Notes: generated from the letters alone by a model not told the origin. 64,000 nucleotides of DNA from JAWKTT01 sp041398965 (GCA_041398965.1 JAWKTT010000022.1:31237-95236); one strand, 5' to 3'. Counted from the first letter of the stretch, positions 29,001-37,818 are shown. A program made the numbers and translations.

Positions 29001-29452
29001 GCACCGCGAATATGGCGACTCGGAACCGGTTGCAACAGAGCCGGGATGCTTGTGACAATGACCGATGGAGGCTCGGGGGACTCGATCAGCGATAACACGC
29101 GGAGTCGTGCTCCGAAGATTTGATCGCTCACCGAGTGTTCGGTTGGCAGTGACTCCCATGCCGGAAAAACGACTGGCGTCTCACCAAGAAACGCCATCAG
29201 GTCGACCGCAAAGTCATCGACGTCAGCAATCCGTGGAAGAACAAAGAGGAGCGTGCGAGGCTGAGAAGCCTTGGTTCCAACGACAAGCCCCGCCGCTGCA
29301 AGCGCGCAGGCCGATCCCCATGCCCCGTCGATCGTTCCACTCTCGTCTCGATGCAGTGCCTCGATGATGGCTGCGAAGCGAGGTTCAGAACAGATGCGGG
29401 TGACAAGGTCCGGTAATGACCGGAGAACACAAGTAGCCCCGGAAGTCGACAT
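26087..29452 (-). CDS. mfd: Transcription-repair coupling factor
   Basis: Mfd removes RNA polymerase stalled at DNA damage and recruits UvrA, coupling excision repair to transcription. The ATG at 29450-29452 gives 1121 residues, close to the family norm of ~1150; a longer frame upstream (to 29683) adds 77 residues without family features. Domains in order: UvrB-like N-terminal part (VFPAWESLPTEHSVSDQ, RPGEFALHGGILDVFP), CarD/RID-like RNAP-binding domain (LNPNDYVVHLTHGIGRFRG), helicase motor with P-loop CGDVGFGKTEIAMRAA, DEEQ box VIDEEQRFGV, TLSATPIPRTL, GRVGRYKHRAYCYL, and a TRCF C-terminal domain. It converges with the PilO-like gene. No clear Shine-Dalgarno precedes the start. Confidence 0.95.
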   Translation of the reverse strand: MSTSGATCVLRSLPDLVTRICSEPRFAAIIEALHRDESGTIDGAWGSACALAAAGLVVGTKASQPRTLLFVLPRIADVDDFAVDLMAFLGETPVVFPAWESLPTEHSVSDQIFGARLRVLSLIESPEPPSVIVTSIPALLQPVPSRHIRGASTRQLKVGETLDLEELLQWLVDRGFERESAIERPGEFALHGGILDVFPPDAEDPFRIELFGDEIDSIRTFDSETQRKLEDLTEAQLTALAPVGASKDESNSPAKGTTPSVPFSEGEHFVDLLPLGTAIGLIELPELIDEGKHYLDRLDNPRGLYTVESTMQRCTTRPTVTLSALASDSVETTCHLQIESIERFTGPKAEVLHELATVVGREETVLIACHNVGEQTRLKELFEEEKSTFEVVDAADLIARTATAERPRVVLTVGSVARGFRIVSQQLIVLSDHELFSRTDIRRGQQKKVKRVESRAIDSFLDLNPNDYVVHLTHGIGRFRGMELVDQDGIKEEHLLLEFRDRVRIYVPVSLIHLVQKYVGAAKTAPTLSKIGGSLWSRQKQKVSEAIADMASDMLRLQADRATKPGLSCPPDSHLQKEFEAAFPYIETADQVSAIHETKQDQEQPRPMDRLVCGDVGFGKTEIAMRAAFKAVDAGYQVAILVPTTVLCEQHYRSFRDRMAEFPVRVESLSRFRTKADQKRTLELAAEGKIDIVIGTHRIVQKDVKFKNLGLLVIDEEQRFGVDAKEMLKRLRLAVDVLTLSATPIPRTLHLSLLGIRDISSLTTPPRDRVAIETRIVRWDGDLIRHAVMREMNRGGQVYFVHNRVHDIEAVRDRLKQLVPEARIVIAHGQMSERELERSMLAFVRGNADILLATTIIESGLDIASANTMFIDQAQWYGLADLHQLRGRVGRYKHRAYCYLILDEKKPVSSQATKRLKAIEEYSELGAGFKIAMRDLEIRGAGNILGTEQSGHISVVGYELYCQLLEAAVRKEQGLAPRDLPHVNIDLPFEAYIPNTYIPPGRQKIDVYRKLSTAATFSELEELTAEIRDRFGPIPEPAERLLKQKSLELMAWRWGIDGIRLETEENRFAVFSYRDDQKIHDLCRHIGSDLRLVDRRNAYLLLARRDLDGASLIDYLQLLLK

Positions 29453-29701
29453 TTTGTGACGGGGAGGATACTCATTTCGTCTGGTAATCTGAAGTGATCC
29501 TTTTCTCAAACACTCAACATTCAGGAAGGGGCCGAGACCCGATGCCGGGAAGTTGCCGAGTTCCTTCAGCGTGAGTTTGTGTTTCTCTCCCCCGTTTCCG
29601 ATACTGATGGGGGGACCATCGGAAGTTCGTTCCGGGTGACTTGCGACTGGTCGTCGCGTTTCACTCGACATCACGCCTACCACCGAATCAGGAGAAATCT
29701 C

Positions 29702-30283
29702 ATGGTCATGACCGCCTCAACCATGATGCCGCTCGGGACTGCAGCTCCCGACTTTTCGCTTATCAACACCGTCGATGGGAGCACTGTCTCGCTGGCCGAC
29801 TGTGCCGGCACGAAGGGACTCTTAGTGATCTTTCTTTGCAATCACTGCCCCTTTGTCATCCATCTTCGGGAAGCCTTGGCGAAATTCGCGGCGGAATATC
29901 AAGCAAAGGGACTGACGATTGTTGGTATCAGTGCCAACGATGTCGGCAGTCACCCACAGGATGGCCCCGATCAGATGAAGTTAGAACACTCGCATGCAGG
30001 GTACACCTTTCCCTATCTCTACGATGAGTCGCAAGAGGTCGCAAAAGCCTATGGAGCCGCCTGCACTCCGGACTTCTTCCTCTTTGATCGGGACCGCAAA
30101 CTGGTATACCGCGGGCAGTTTGACGACAGCCGCCCGAAGAGTGGCCTCCCAGTCACTGGGGTCGACCTGCGAGCGGCCTGCGATGCCCTCCTCGCCGGAG
30201 GCCCGATCATTTCGGCTCAGAAGCCCAGCATCGGCTGCAACATCAAGTGGCGACCCGGTAATGAACCCGACTACTTTGGCTGA
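29702..30283 (+). CDS. Thioredoxin-fold peroxiredoxin/AhpC-TSA-like protein
   Basis: Cytoplasmic 193-residue thioredoxin-fold protein. The ATG at 29702 follows AGGAGAAA by a good spacing. The active-site stretch is FLCNHCPFV, a CxxC variant typical of a thioredoxin-like family found in many bacteria and related to AhpC/TSA proteins; the surrounding strands LGTAAPDFSL and LTIVGISAND, and the cis-Pro-containing loop CTPDFFLFDR, fit the fold. A role in thiol redox or peroxide defence is likely, but the substrate cannot be told. No signal peptide. Read divergently from mfd, with about 250 bases between. Confidence 0.85.
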   Translation: MVMTASTMMPLGTAAPDFSLINTVDGSTVSLADCAGTKGLLVIFLCNHCPFVIHLREALAKFAAEYQAKGLTIVGISANDVGSHPQDGPDQMKLEHSHAGYTFPYLYDESQEVAKAYGAACTPDFFLFDRDRKLVYRGQFDDSRPKSGLPVTGVDLRAACDALLAGGPIISAQKPSIGCNIKWRPGNEPDYFG

Positions 30284-30886
30284 TTGACTCCCCAACCATT
30301 TCACATCGGGCCGGACCAACGCCATCGCGCCGCTATCTTAGTGCGTCGCGAAGTTCTATCTTGGGAATGCTTCCTGCCTGATCTGGAAGCGTGAGTCATT
30401 CGGCCATCCCGATTCCCTCAAAAAAGCAGGCAACGGAAAGTTGCGTGACCAGAATGGACGTCTCTCCGTACAAAAGGCACACGCGGACAGGTCAGTGAGA
30501 GTGTTTTCGCTTTAAGCTCTTTGGAATCAACAGCATCGAGTTTTCGCGATTGATACGTGCGATGCAGTTCGATCACGCAAGTCTTGAACGCCGGGTCAAC
30601 TGCTTAACAGCTTGGCAAGTTGGGAAGAGAATGTGCTGAACAGTTTTGAGAGCACAGCGGCTTCTCGAGTCTTCTGAAGAAGCGTCGCTTAACAGCATGG
30701 GGCCGACGTCTTTTGCCCGCGCTGAAATCATCTCGACCGTGGTGGTGATGAAGTCGTCGGCAAACTGAATCTACGCCAGCGCTGGGCACAAAGGCACTTG
30801 CATCAGGGTGACTATGGAGCTTCAACAACTAGGGAGTAGGTGCGATATTGAGCACTGTTTCTTAGTTTCCTGTAAGACTACCGCAA
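30284..30886. other. Long intergenic stretch, probably eroded
   Basis: About 600 bases with no acceptable reading frame on either strand. It lies immediately before a gene that lacks its 5' end and opens the degenerate segment that runs to 34560, so it may hold eroded coding DNA, but I could not recognise any protein fragment in it. Confidence 0.3.
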
Positions 30887-31549
30887 TTGGTGGATGTGCG
30901 CAAGTTGACCGTCACGAGGGCGGGAACAAAGATCGATGTAGCTACGGGCAGCTATACAATTGCCATCGAAGGGAACGTTGATGGGATTGCCATTGAGAAC
31001 GACAAAGTGAATCTGCGTCGCGGCGGGACAGAAATCGTTAAGCTAACGTATCAACGGCCTCCTGAGCCAACGCGAGCATCGAACCTAGACGCTTATAAAT
31101 CATCCCAGGATGTTCAACACTCTATTGAGAGAACTATTCTCTATGTCACAGACGTTCGAGCTGCTGGCCAGGTGCTGTACTTCAAACTCCATCGTCGAGG
31201 TGATGTGCCTCCCGTCAATGCCAGGCTAAAAATCAAATCCCACGACGAAAAGCCAGTACCATTTGTATGGTCTGGCCCCATCGGCGCAGACATCGACGTG
31301 ATGCCCGGAGGCGTTGCCGAGATCTCGTTGCCGCTGATTCCGACTGACGGGACCAAGGTGGCCGTCATCTTTCTTGACGACGAAACGGCAATCTCTGCGG
31401 CAAAGCAATTGTCGAGTATCGGGGACCGTTCACTTCGGCTGGAACAACATGCTAATCTCGGCACAGGCGGGCAGAAACGTGGGGGTGTCATTCATGGAGT
31501 CCACCCTAAGGGAGGAAGGTACTCACCGACTTCAGCATCGTCTTCTTGA
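30887..31549 (+). CDS. N-terminally truncated beta-sandwich protein (PEGA-like)
   Basis: Open frame with no ATG: an in-frame TAG lies at 30863-30865 and the first possible starts are TTG 30887 and GTG 30890, without a ribosome-binding site. The start region (KLTVTRAGTKIDVATG, SYTIAIEGNVDGIAIE, VNLRRGGTEIVKLTYQ) resembles the PEGA-like beta repeats that link domains in large planctomycete kinases and secreted proteins. A second beta-rich domain follows (about residues 80-190). I read it as the 3' part of a longer gene that lost its beginning. From about 31470 the next frame (to 31730) also looks protein-like and runs up to the IS1380 left end, so the 3' end may be frameshifted and cut too. Function unknown. 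Confidence 0.4.
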   Translation: MVDVRKLTVTRAGTKIDVATGSYTIAIEGNVDGIAIENDKVNLRRGGTEIVKLTYQRPPEPTRASNLDAYKSSQDVQHSIERTILYVTDVRAAGQVLYFKLHRRGDVPPVNARLKIKSHDEKPVPFVWSGPIGADIDVMPGGVAEISLPLIPTDGTKVAVIFLDDETAISAAKQLSSIGDRSLRLEQHANLGTGGQKRGGVIHGVHPKGGRYSPTSASSS

Positions 31550-31719
31550 TGCGACCCCATCGTTATCACTTGATCCCTACGGCATTCAGCATTCTCCAAC
31601 TGTTCCTGTGGATCAGAAGATTGGAGAGCTCGAGAAAGCATCTTCGTCACCGACGTTCTGGGCCGACGGTCGGTTACTGTACTTCCACACTGAACCAACG
31701 GAAACTGTCCGACGGTGTG

Positions 31720-31739
31720 TTAGCCCGTGATTATTCATG
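31720..31739 (+). repeat. IS1380 left terminal inverted repeat
   Basis: Matches the reverse complement of 33746-33764 except for one inserted T after the CCCG. The GATTATTCATG part is the hallmark end of this element group. Confidence 0.75.
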
Positions 31740-33017
31740 AGGTTGCTGTTTTTTGGGTGTTGTTGTTGATTGTTCTGGGTGTGGTGTTTTTGGGTGGGTA
31801 AGGAGGGCCTCCTCCCTGGGTGATGATGGATTATGGAACGGGTTCTGGGTGGCGACGACGGAGCAGGGGCGTCAACAGGGTTGGACGGCTTGCAGGACCA
31901 CGCCAGGTGGGCAGGCCGGGCCAGGCGCTGCTCAGGCGGATCAACACCCGTCGGCAACTGACGAGCATCTCCGCGGCGACCTTGATCAGTCGCAGCGCGA
32001 TGTGGCCGGTTGAGCGTGGCGAAGCCCGCCGGTGGCGGGCCGGACGCTCGGCATCGGGGAGTGGAGCACGGCGACGATCCTGCGGCGGAACCTCGGGCAG
32101 TGTGCGTCGCAGGCGGATCAGCAGGTTGGAGCGCAGCGGCGCATCATGAATCGAACAGTTCGCCATGAAGCGATGATCGCTCGTCGTTCTCCACACAGGT
32201 CGATCTTCAACTCCTTGTTGCGGTTCTCGCTGGCCACGCGAACATACTCATCGTAGATGCCTTGAGGCAGGATCATCGCTCCGGGACGGTCTGTCACGAC
32301 GGCCCGTCGGGTTGGTGCCGACCGCGCGACATTCCGCCTTGATCACGACTGGATCGGGGACGATCCCAGTCTGAGCCTGATCGGTCAGGGCCGTGAACAG
32401 TCGTTGCTTCTGGTCGGTTCGCCCGTATTCGGTGACAGCGGTCTCCCAGAAGGTTCGCTCTGTTTGAGACGGAATTCATGCCAATTCCGGTTGTGTACTA
32501 CACTTCCCTAGCCGTTCGCAGACTTCACATCGCGGGGACTCCGAAGCCGCTGTCGGCGCGGACTTCGATGTCGACATCCGGACAAGCGCTGACGCATCTT
32601 CGTCACGACAAACCTGGTCTTCATCGGCCGCCAGTGACGCACGCGCGGCTCCATGCCTGGAGCGAGACCATCACCACCCAGTCCCGGCTCCTGGCGTTGG
32701 TGATGATGAGCGGGAAGTACTGGTTCTGCTCGTAGTAACCGTGAAACAACGTCAGCTGTTGCTGGCCGGGCCGGGTCATCGAAGCCATCCAGATCGAGCA
32801 CCAGCCGCGAGGGTATGCCGAAGGAATCGAGGAACTGATCCACCATCAACTCCCGCAAACGAAAGAGCCGCGGGAATGCTGACCTGGTTCTTGAACCTGC
32901 GAGAGCGTCGCCGCGGAGGGCTTTCCCCGCTTCGGGAACGCGACTACACACCCAGTCGAAAGACCGATCGTACCGCAACGTGTCGTGTCGTCTGGATCTT
33001 CGTAACCAGCGATGATG

Positions 33018-33026
33018 CCATAGATG
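33018..33026 (+). repeat. Left copy of 9-bp target-site duplication of the foldback element
   Basis: CCATAGATG; the identical sequence at 33446-33454 lies on the other side of the palindromic element. On the minus strand it encodes the IYG of the transposase. Confidence 0.6.
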
Positions 33027-33445
33027 GTGTGTGCGTCTCGATTGTCGGTGGAATCTTTGGGCGACTCAGGACGGACCACGGACGCATCCTGAATTTGGCG
33101 GATGTTCGCGGTTTTGGAGAAGGGAAGAGATGACCAGAGACTTCCAACTCACGACGACGGCCCGCTCTCCGATCACAGAGCCACGGATGAAGACAGAAAA
33201 AGCGACGGATGCACACGGATTTAAGGGGGGTGTCGGATGGTCGTAAGCCGAATCCGTCCTTTCATCCGTCGTCATCTGTGGTTCCCCTTTTTCCTTTACG
33301 CCGGCGTGCCTCCGTCGCCCATTCGTCCAGAGTTCCCGTCGATCGTCCTCAATCGGCGAATATCCGCCGAATCTGCGTCGTCCGCGGTCCATCCGGTCAA
33401 CGTTCCGGCCTCGACAGATGTCGCCGACAATTCCCATGCAGACAC
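33027..33445. mobile_element. 419-bp palindromic foldback (MITE-like) element nested in IS1380
   Basis: Non-coding element inside the IS1380 transposase gene. Its ends are imperfect inverted repeats: 33027 reads GTGTGTGCGTCTCGATTGTC and the reverse complement of the other end reads GTGTCTGCATGGGAATTGTC. The similarity continues far inward (GGACGGACCACGGACG against GGATGGACCGCGGACG; TTGGCGGATGTTCGC against TCGGCGGATATTCGC; CACGGATGAAGACAG against CAGATGACGACGGATG), so almost the whole element is one giant imperfect hairpin centred near 33236. It is flanked by a 9-bp direct repeat, CCATAGATG, at 33018-33026 and 33446-33454, and the repeat restores the transposase reading (IYG on both sides). 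No transposase is encoded inside. Confidence 0.65.
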
Positions 33446-33454
33446 CCATAGATG
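33446..33454 (+). repeat. Right copy of 9-bp target-site duplication of the foldback element
   Basis: CCATAGATG, identical to 33018-33026. Together they bracket the 419-bp insertion exactly at its inverted-repeat tips. Confidence 0.6.
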
Positions 33455-33745
33455 CGCTGACGAACCATCGACAGCAACGAGTGAGTCGGCTCCCGCCGCC
33501 ACTCCTCGATGACCGCGGCAAACTGCTCCGTAAGACCCAGCCGTTCATCCAGTTCGCGGACCAGCAGCAACCCGGCATCACTCGACAACCTGCCTCCAGA
33601 ATTTTCCACAACCAAACGCTTTTAAGGATGAAACTCCAGACATTCCGACCACACACCCTGTAAACTCATCACGGCCTCCGTGCTTGCGGGAAAGTTGTCG
33701 ACTCACAAACACTTAAACGCAACACCAGGCCATTTCTCGCCCCCC

Positions 33746-33764
33746 CCATGAATAATCCGGGCTA
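33746..33764 (-). repeat. IS1380 right terminal inverted repeat
   Basis: Reverse complement reads TTAGCCCGGATTATTCATG and pairs with the left end at 31720-31739. Read from the right, the transposase start lies about 77 bases inside. Confidence 0.75.
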
Positions 33765-33989
33765 AGGGAGCGTCGGCTAGGTTGGCGCGGGGCGGTGGCT
33801 GGGGCTTCGGGTTGGATTGAGGGGTGCGGAAGTCGGATTGTGAGCGTGACGCGACAGCGTCAGATTGGCAGTGGGGGCGGATGTGCTGGAGTCAGGCGCC
33901 GCAGGTTTTTCTGCAGGGTTTGTCCTGAGTTTTGTATCAGGCGGTTCCTGGGGGGGAGTTGAGGTTTTTCGGTTTCCGGTCTTCGAACA

Positions 33990-34306
33990 CGATCGCGAAG
34001 TGGCTGAGGGCTTCTTTCCATTTCAGAATGGGCACGGCCGACTGATTGTCGGATACATTTCATCAGGACACCCCCTTCCTGGGAGGAACTTGATCCACTC
34101 CTGATGCCGGTGTTGGGGCATGCACTCGGCGATGAATCTTCCCTCGGGCAGTTCGATGGCGACGAACAGCGTCGTCGTGCTGTTCCGTTTGTCATCATGG
34201 GTCATCGTCTTCCGCTTGCCACGATCTCATCGTTTCGCCGCGACGACCATCTGGTGAGCGTGGTTCGCTCTTCATCGGTCAACACGATCCCACCCGCGAC
34301 ACGCAT
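33990..34306 (-). pseudogene. IS630-family transposase remnant
   Basis: Two pieces on the minus strand. ATG 34304-34306 opens a 34-codon frame (AGGIVLTDEERTTLTRW, the helix-turn-helix start of IS630 transposases) stopping at 34202-34204. An overlapping frame from 34205 continues with DDKRNSTTTLFVAIEL and ECMPQHRHQEWIKFLP, which is the first catalytic-domain block of the same family. Everything that should lie between (about 150 codons) is missing, and the catalytic end is not recognisable, so this is an internally deleted relic. No terminal repeats were found. Confidence 0.55.
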
Positions 34307-34563
34307 TGTCCTGATCCTTTCGGTTCAGAAGATCAGACGCCGTTAAGCACTCAAGGGTTTCCGTATCTACGAATCACGACACGAGAAGGATGGCGTGAAT
34401 CCTCCAGATGCTGGTACTGGACGATTTCGGCGGGGCGTTGGACATCCGCAGTTGGTAATGGTGCGATGTGCTGCTAATCTGCGGACATCTATTGTTCTTT
34501 TTCCAGCACAGCTTTTGTCTCTCAACGACTTCTTTTCTCCCTTTCTTGCGATTGAAGATCACC

Positions 34564-37500
34564 GTGAAGAACCCGTCGACTGAACCCTCTCCCGTTGATG
34601 AACCTGTTGTCCCTGTGGTCTCGACGAGTGATACCGTCTCTCCCAGTGAACAGGGTTTGCCGGAAGAGGAATTGATGACCCCGGAGTTTGCCCAGGAAGA
34701 GGCAGAGCGGGGGGACTTTGTGATTCGCTGGGCCGTCATTCTGCTGGCGTTGCTGCTTGGATGGACGCATGTCACCTCGACCGCCACATTAACAGACATC
34801 CGCGTTGGGCAGTTCCTCAGATCAAACGGTCTGCTTCCTCCCAGAACCGACACGCTCTCGTCGACTCTGACCGATACCCCTTGGGTAAACGCCAGTTGGT
34901 TGGGAGACCTGTTGCTGGGGATCGTCTACGACTTGGGGGGTGATATCGGCCTGACACTCTGGAACGCTCTGCTGACCGGATTGAGTTTCTGGTGTCTCTG
35001 CAAAGTAACACGGGTTGGGGTGTCGACGTGGTGGGGCAGCCTGTGCCTGCTGGCCGCGCTGATTACGGTCTTCCCCTTGCTGACTCCCGGCCCCACGTTG
35101 ATTACGGTTCTTGGAGTCTCGCTGATGCTGCTGTTGCTGCATCGCTATTCGGAGTCGCCACACGGGACGACGCTGTGGTGGAGTGCTGGCCTGATGTTCT
35201 TCTGGAGCAATCTGGATGAGCGGGCCTACTATGGGCTGGTGATGCTGGTTTTATTCGCTCTCGGACAGCTCTTGCAGCCGGCGTTGTGTGGCTGTCGCAA
35301 GCGACTGGGCACGATCGTCGGAGTCGCGATTGTGGCCTCTTGTCTGCATCCGTTTCCCGGCTCCGTCTTGACCGCACCGATCGAGTTTCATCAGACGTTC
35401 CTGCCGGCCATGCGTGACTTTGGCGGCGATTTGTCGAGCGAGTTCCCGCACCTTTGGAGCAAGACGACCGACGGCAACGCTTGGACAGGAACCGGCCCTT
35501 ATCTTTGGTCTGCTTTGATGGTTGCCGGGATGGCGTTCATCGCGTTCCTGTTGAATCTACGAAAACTGGATCGGGGCTGGCTGCTGCTGGCGATCGGCAT
35601 GAACGTCGTCGGACTGCTTTCGGGGGCCGACTTCACAGCGGTCGCCATCGTCAACGCGGTCGTTGCGACCTTGTTCGCTCAGGCATGGTATGTCGACAAC
35701 ATACGGCAGGAATACTCCATCGATGCAAAGGAACTCCTGTTCAGTCGTGGGGGACGAGCGATTACGGTGCTCGGGTTGTTTGCCTTGGCTTACCTTGCCA
35801 TCAGTGGATGGATGACCGGGGCTGACGGGCGTCGCATTGGCGTCGGGTTTAGTGCAGAGTTGCAGGCCGACATCGATGGATACCGTGATCTTGTCGGCAA
35901 CGAAGAAGACCGTCTGGTCGACGATCAGTTGTACCACTTCACCCCGAGGCAGGGGGATTTGCTGCTCTGGTCGGGGCGACGGTCATTCACCGACAGTCGA
36001 CTCAGCCTGTTCGCCACGGGGACAGCGTCGCCCTTGGAAACGCAGCGCCAGATTGCCAGTGACCTTGTCATGACGGGTGACCTTCGTCAGCCCGCGGCAT
36101 TCGAGGCTTGGGTGAAGAAACGTGCCCAAGTCTTGCGAGACACCGGGACGATGCAGGTTGTGGTTCCGCTAAATTCGCCGCTCGATTACGCCATTTGGAG
36201 CAACCTGCTGGAACAGTCACTCCCCGGGAATGGAGAGGCGATCCGGCTTTGGCGACAACTGGCCTTGGCCGGTCCCGGGGCGAGATTGATTCGCCTTGAT
36301 GGACTCTCCCCAGAGCTTCAGGCGTACGTCTTGAATCAGCCAAATTCCTCGACGATCGCGAAAACCTTTTGGAAGAAACAGGAAGGGGATGGGGTCAATC
36401 GTTCAATGTTCCCGATCCAGCCGACGTTCTATGAAGAGTCTCTGCTGCTGCCAAAGGTCGATGCGTCGAACGAGATTCGAATCGGAGAGCACTACCTCCA
36501 ACGACTTATGCGGGGACGTCTCAACCCGCCGGAAGTGGCTGCGTACTGCCATCAGGCGATTCGGCATCTGCGACGCGGGCTGTTCAACCATCACAACGAC
36601 GAATCGGGCTACCGAGCGTTGGGGACCGCCTACACCAACCTCTACTTCTTAGAACAGGGGCTTGTCGAGAACGGAGTGGCGGCCCTGTTAGTCGAACGCC
36701 GCTACTATCAAGCCATCGCGGCTTTGCATCATGCGTTACTTCGAAATCCTGACGACTTAAACGTGGAGAGCCTGTTGCTGCAGTTGTACGTTCAGACGAA
36801 TCAGAACGACTTAGCCATCGATACACTGGAGCGAATTCGTGATCTGACGGCCGCGAGAGACGGTGACGATGGAAGCTTTACAGCCATTGCCCCCGATTCG
36901 CCCGATTACGCCCACTCTCGGCAAGAAATGAAACAGGTCTACGATAGTTTGCGAACGCTTGTCTACGAGACACTTGTCGAAGTTCAGCAGACGGTCTCGG
37001 ATCAGAATGGGCAAGTGGCGACTGCCGTCGAAATGGCGATCTCGCGTGGCTGTCCTCGCATCGCACTGGACACGATCGAAGCAGATCGGACCCAATTGAG
37101 CTTTCCGGTCACTGCTGGCGGAGGAGATCCGCAGGCGTTTGCTCGGGTCTTTCGCCTGAATCTTTTTTATATCCGCTCACTACTTTTGGCAGGTCGCACG
37201 TCCGATGCCTGGGACGTTGCGGAAGGTCTTCGGGCCGATCTTGATGGGGGAGAAGGTTCTGGCGAACCGCTCGTCATTCAACAGGATCTGAGTCGAATGC
37301 AGTACTTGATCCCCTTGATCGGGTACACCAACCTTGCCGCAGACCGGACAGATGCCGCGGCAGAGTACTGGCAAAAATACGGCGATCGACGTCTTGCGTT
37401 TGGAATCGAGTCGACGTTGATGTCGCTTCCGGGAGTCGCCTTGCCAGACGACATTGCCGATCGAGCCATGGCTTTTCATCTCGCGGCGGCGTTAGACCTT

Positions 37501-37818
37501 CAGACGTCGGCTCTCTTAGAGTGGTCGAGTGCTCAGTTTCAAGTAGCCTTGTGCGAACTCGAACAGGGACGAAACTTCGAGGCGACCGTCATGTTGAGAC
37601 AGATCATCGACAGCGACCCGGAAGGTCCCCTTCGCCGACACGCCGCATTCTATTTATCGCTGTTGACCGGAGAACAGGTCCCCTTCGATGGTCCGGAGCG
37701 AACGCGAGCCGCCTACGAAGCAGCCCGTCTTGCTGCTCGACGAGCGTCACGTCCGCCATCTCCTCATCTCCCACAACGCCCTATCCCCAACGACCCCCTC
37801 CCCGCCGCTCTGGATTAA
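34564..37818 (+). CDS. Polytopic membrane protein with C-terminal TPR-like domain
   Basis: Large membrane protein, 1084 residues from the GTG at 34564; the frame is open back to a TTG-type start at 34468, but the added residues look non-native. A Glu/Pro/Val-rich cytoplasmic N-terminus (~60 residues) precedes a first hydrophobic helix (VIRWAVILLALLLGWTHV). About eight more helices follow to residue ~410, then a soluble half with alpha-helical TPR-like repeats (RALGTAYTNLYFLEQG; AIAALHHALLRNPDDLNVES; FQVALCELEQGRNFEATVML). The layout resembles planctomycete membrane TPR proteins of unknown role, perhaps in envelope polymer or protein assembly. It follows directly on the transposon-rich segment. 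Confidence 0.75.
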   Translation: MKNPSTEPSPVDEPVVPVVSTSDTVSPSEQGLPEEELMTPEFAQEEAERGDFVIRWAVILLALLLGWTHVTSTATLTDIRVGQFLRSNGLLPPRTDTLSSTLTDTPWVNASWLGDLLLGIVYDLGGDIGLTLWNALLTGLSFWCLCKVTRVGVSTWWGSLCLLAALITVFPLLTPGPTLITVLGVSLMLLLLHRYSESPHGTTLWWSAGLMFFWSNLDERAYYGLVMLVLFALGQLLQPALCGCRKRLGTIVGVAIVASCLHPFPGSVLTAPIEFHQTFLPAMRDFGGDLSSEFPHLWSKTTDGNAWTGTGPYLWSALMVAGMAFIAFLLNLRKLDRGWLLLAIGMNVVGLLSGADFTAVAIVNAVVATLFAQAWYVDNIRQEYSIDAKELLFSRGGRAITVLGLFALAYLAISGWMTGADGRRIGVGFSAELQADIDGYRDLVGNEEDRLVDDQLYHFTPRQGDLLLWSGRRSFTDSRLSLFATGTASPLETQRQIASDLVMTGDLRQPAAFEAWVKKRAQVLRDTGTMQVVVPLNSPLDYAIWSNLLEQSLPGNGEAIRLWRQLALAGPGARLIRLDGLSPELQAYVLNQPNSSTIAKTFWKKQEGDGVNRSMFPIQPTFYEESLLLPKVDASNEIRIGEHYLQRLMRGRLNPPEVAAYCHQAIRHLRRGLFNHHNDESGYRALGTAYTNLYFLEQGLVENGVAALLVERRYYQAIAALHHALLRNPDDLNVESLLLQLYVQTNQNDLAIDTLERIRDLTAARDGDDGSFTAIAPDSPDYAHSRQEMKQVYDSLRTLVYETLVEVQQTVSDQNGQVATAVEMAISRGCPRIALDTIEADRTQLSFPVTAGGGDPQAFARVFRLNLFYIRSLLLAGRTSDAWDVAEGLRADLDGGEGSGEPLVIQQDLSRMQYLIPLIGYTNLAADRTDAAAEYWQKYGDRRLAFGIESTLMSLPGVALPDDIADRAMAFHLAAALDLQTSALLEWSSAQFQVALCELEQGRNFEATVMLRQIIDSDPEGPLRRHAAFYLSLLTGEQVPFDGPERTRAAYEAARLAARRASRPPSPHLPQRPIPNDPLPAALD

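Larger units (their letters stand above)
31831..33669 (-). pseudogene. IS1380-family transposase, multiply disrupted
   Basis: DDE transposase remnant. Reading on the minus strand from ATG 33667-33669: a short leader, an in-frame TAA at the point FHP/KRL, then the family N-terminus ENSGGRLSSDAGLLL, VRELDERLGLTEQFA and MVRQRIYG. Here the frame is cut by the nested foldback element. It resumes at IYGIIAGYED (~33025), shifts frame, and gives SRTRSAFPRLFRLRELM, then DSFGIPSRLVLDLDGFDDP (the catalytic aspartate region), and after more shifts and a stop the C-terminal block IALRLIKVAAEMLVSCRR. At least one stop, an insertion and several frameshifts make it non-functional. Confidence 0.7.
31720..33764 (-). 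mobile_element. IS1380-family insertion sequence, inactivated
   Basis: About 2.05 kb bounded by imperfect terminal inverted repeats: left 31720-31739 and right 33746-33764 (shared core TTAGCCCG, then GATTATTCATG, with one extra T on the left). The transposase between them is broken. Subtracting the nested 419-bp foldback element and its 9-bp duplication leaves about 1.6 kb, the usual size of IS1380 elements. I see no 4-base target duplication outside the repeats (flanks TGTG and GGGA), so flanking DNA may have rearranged. Confidence 0.75.
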
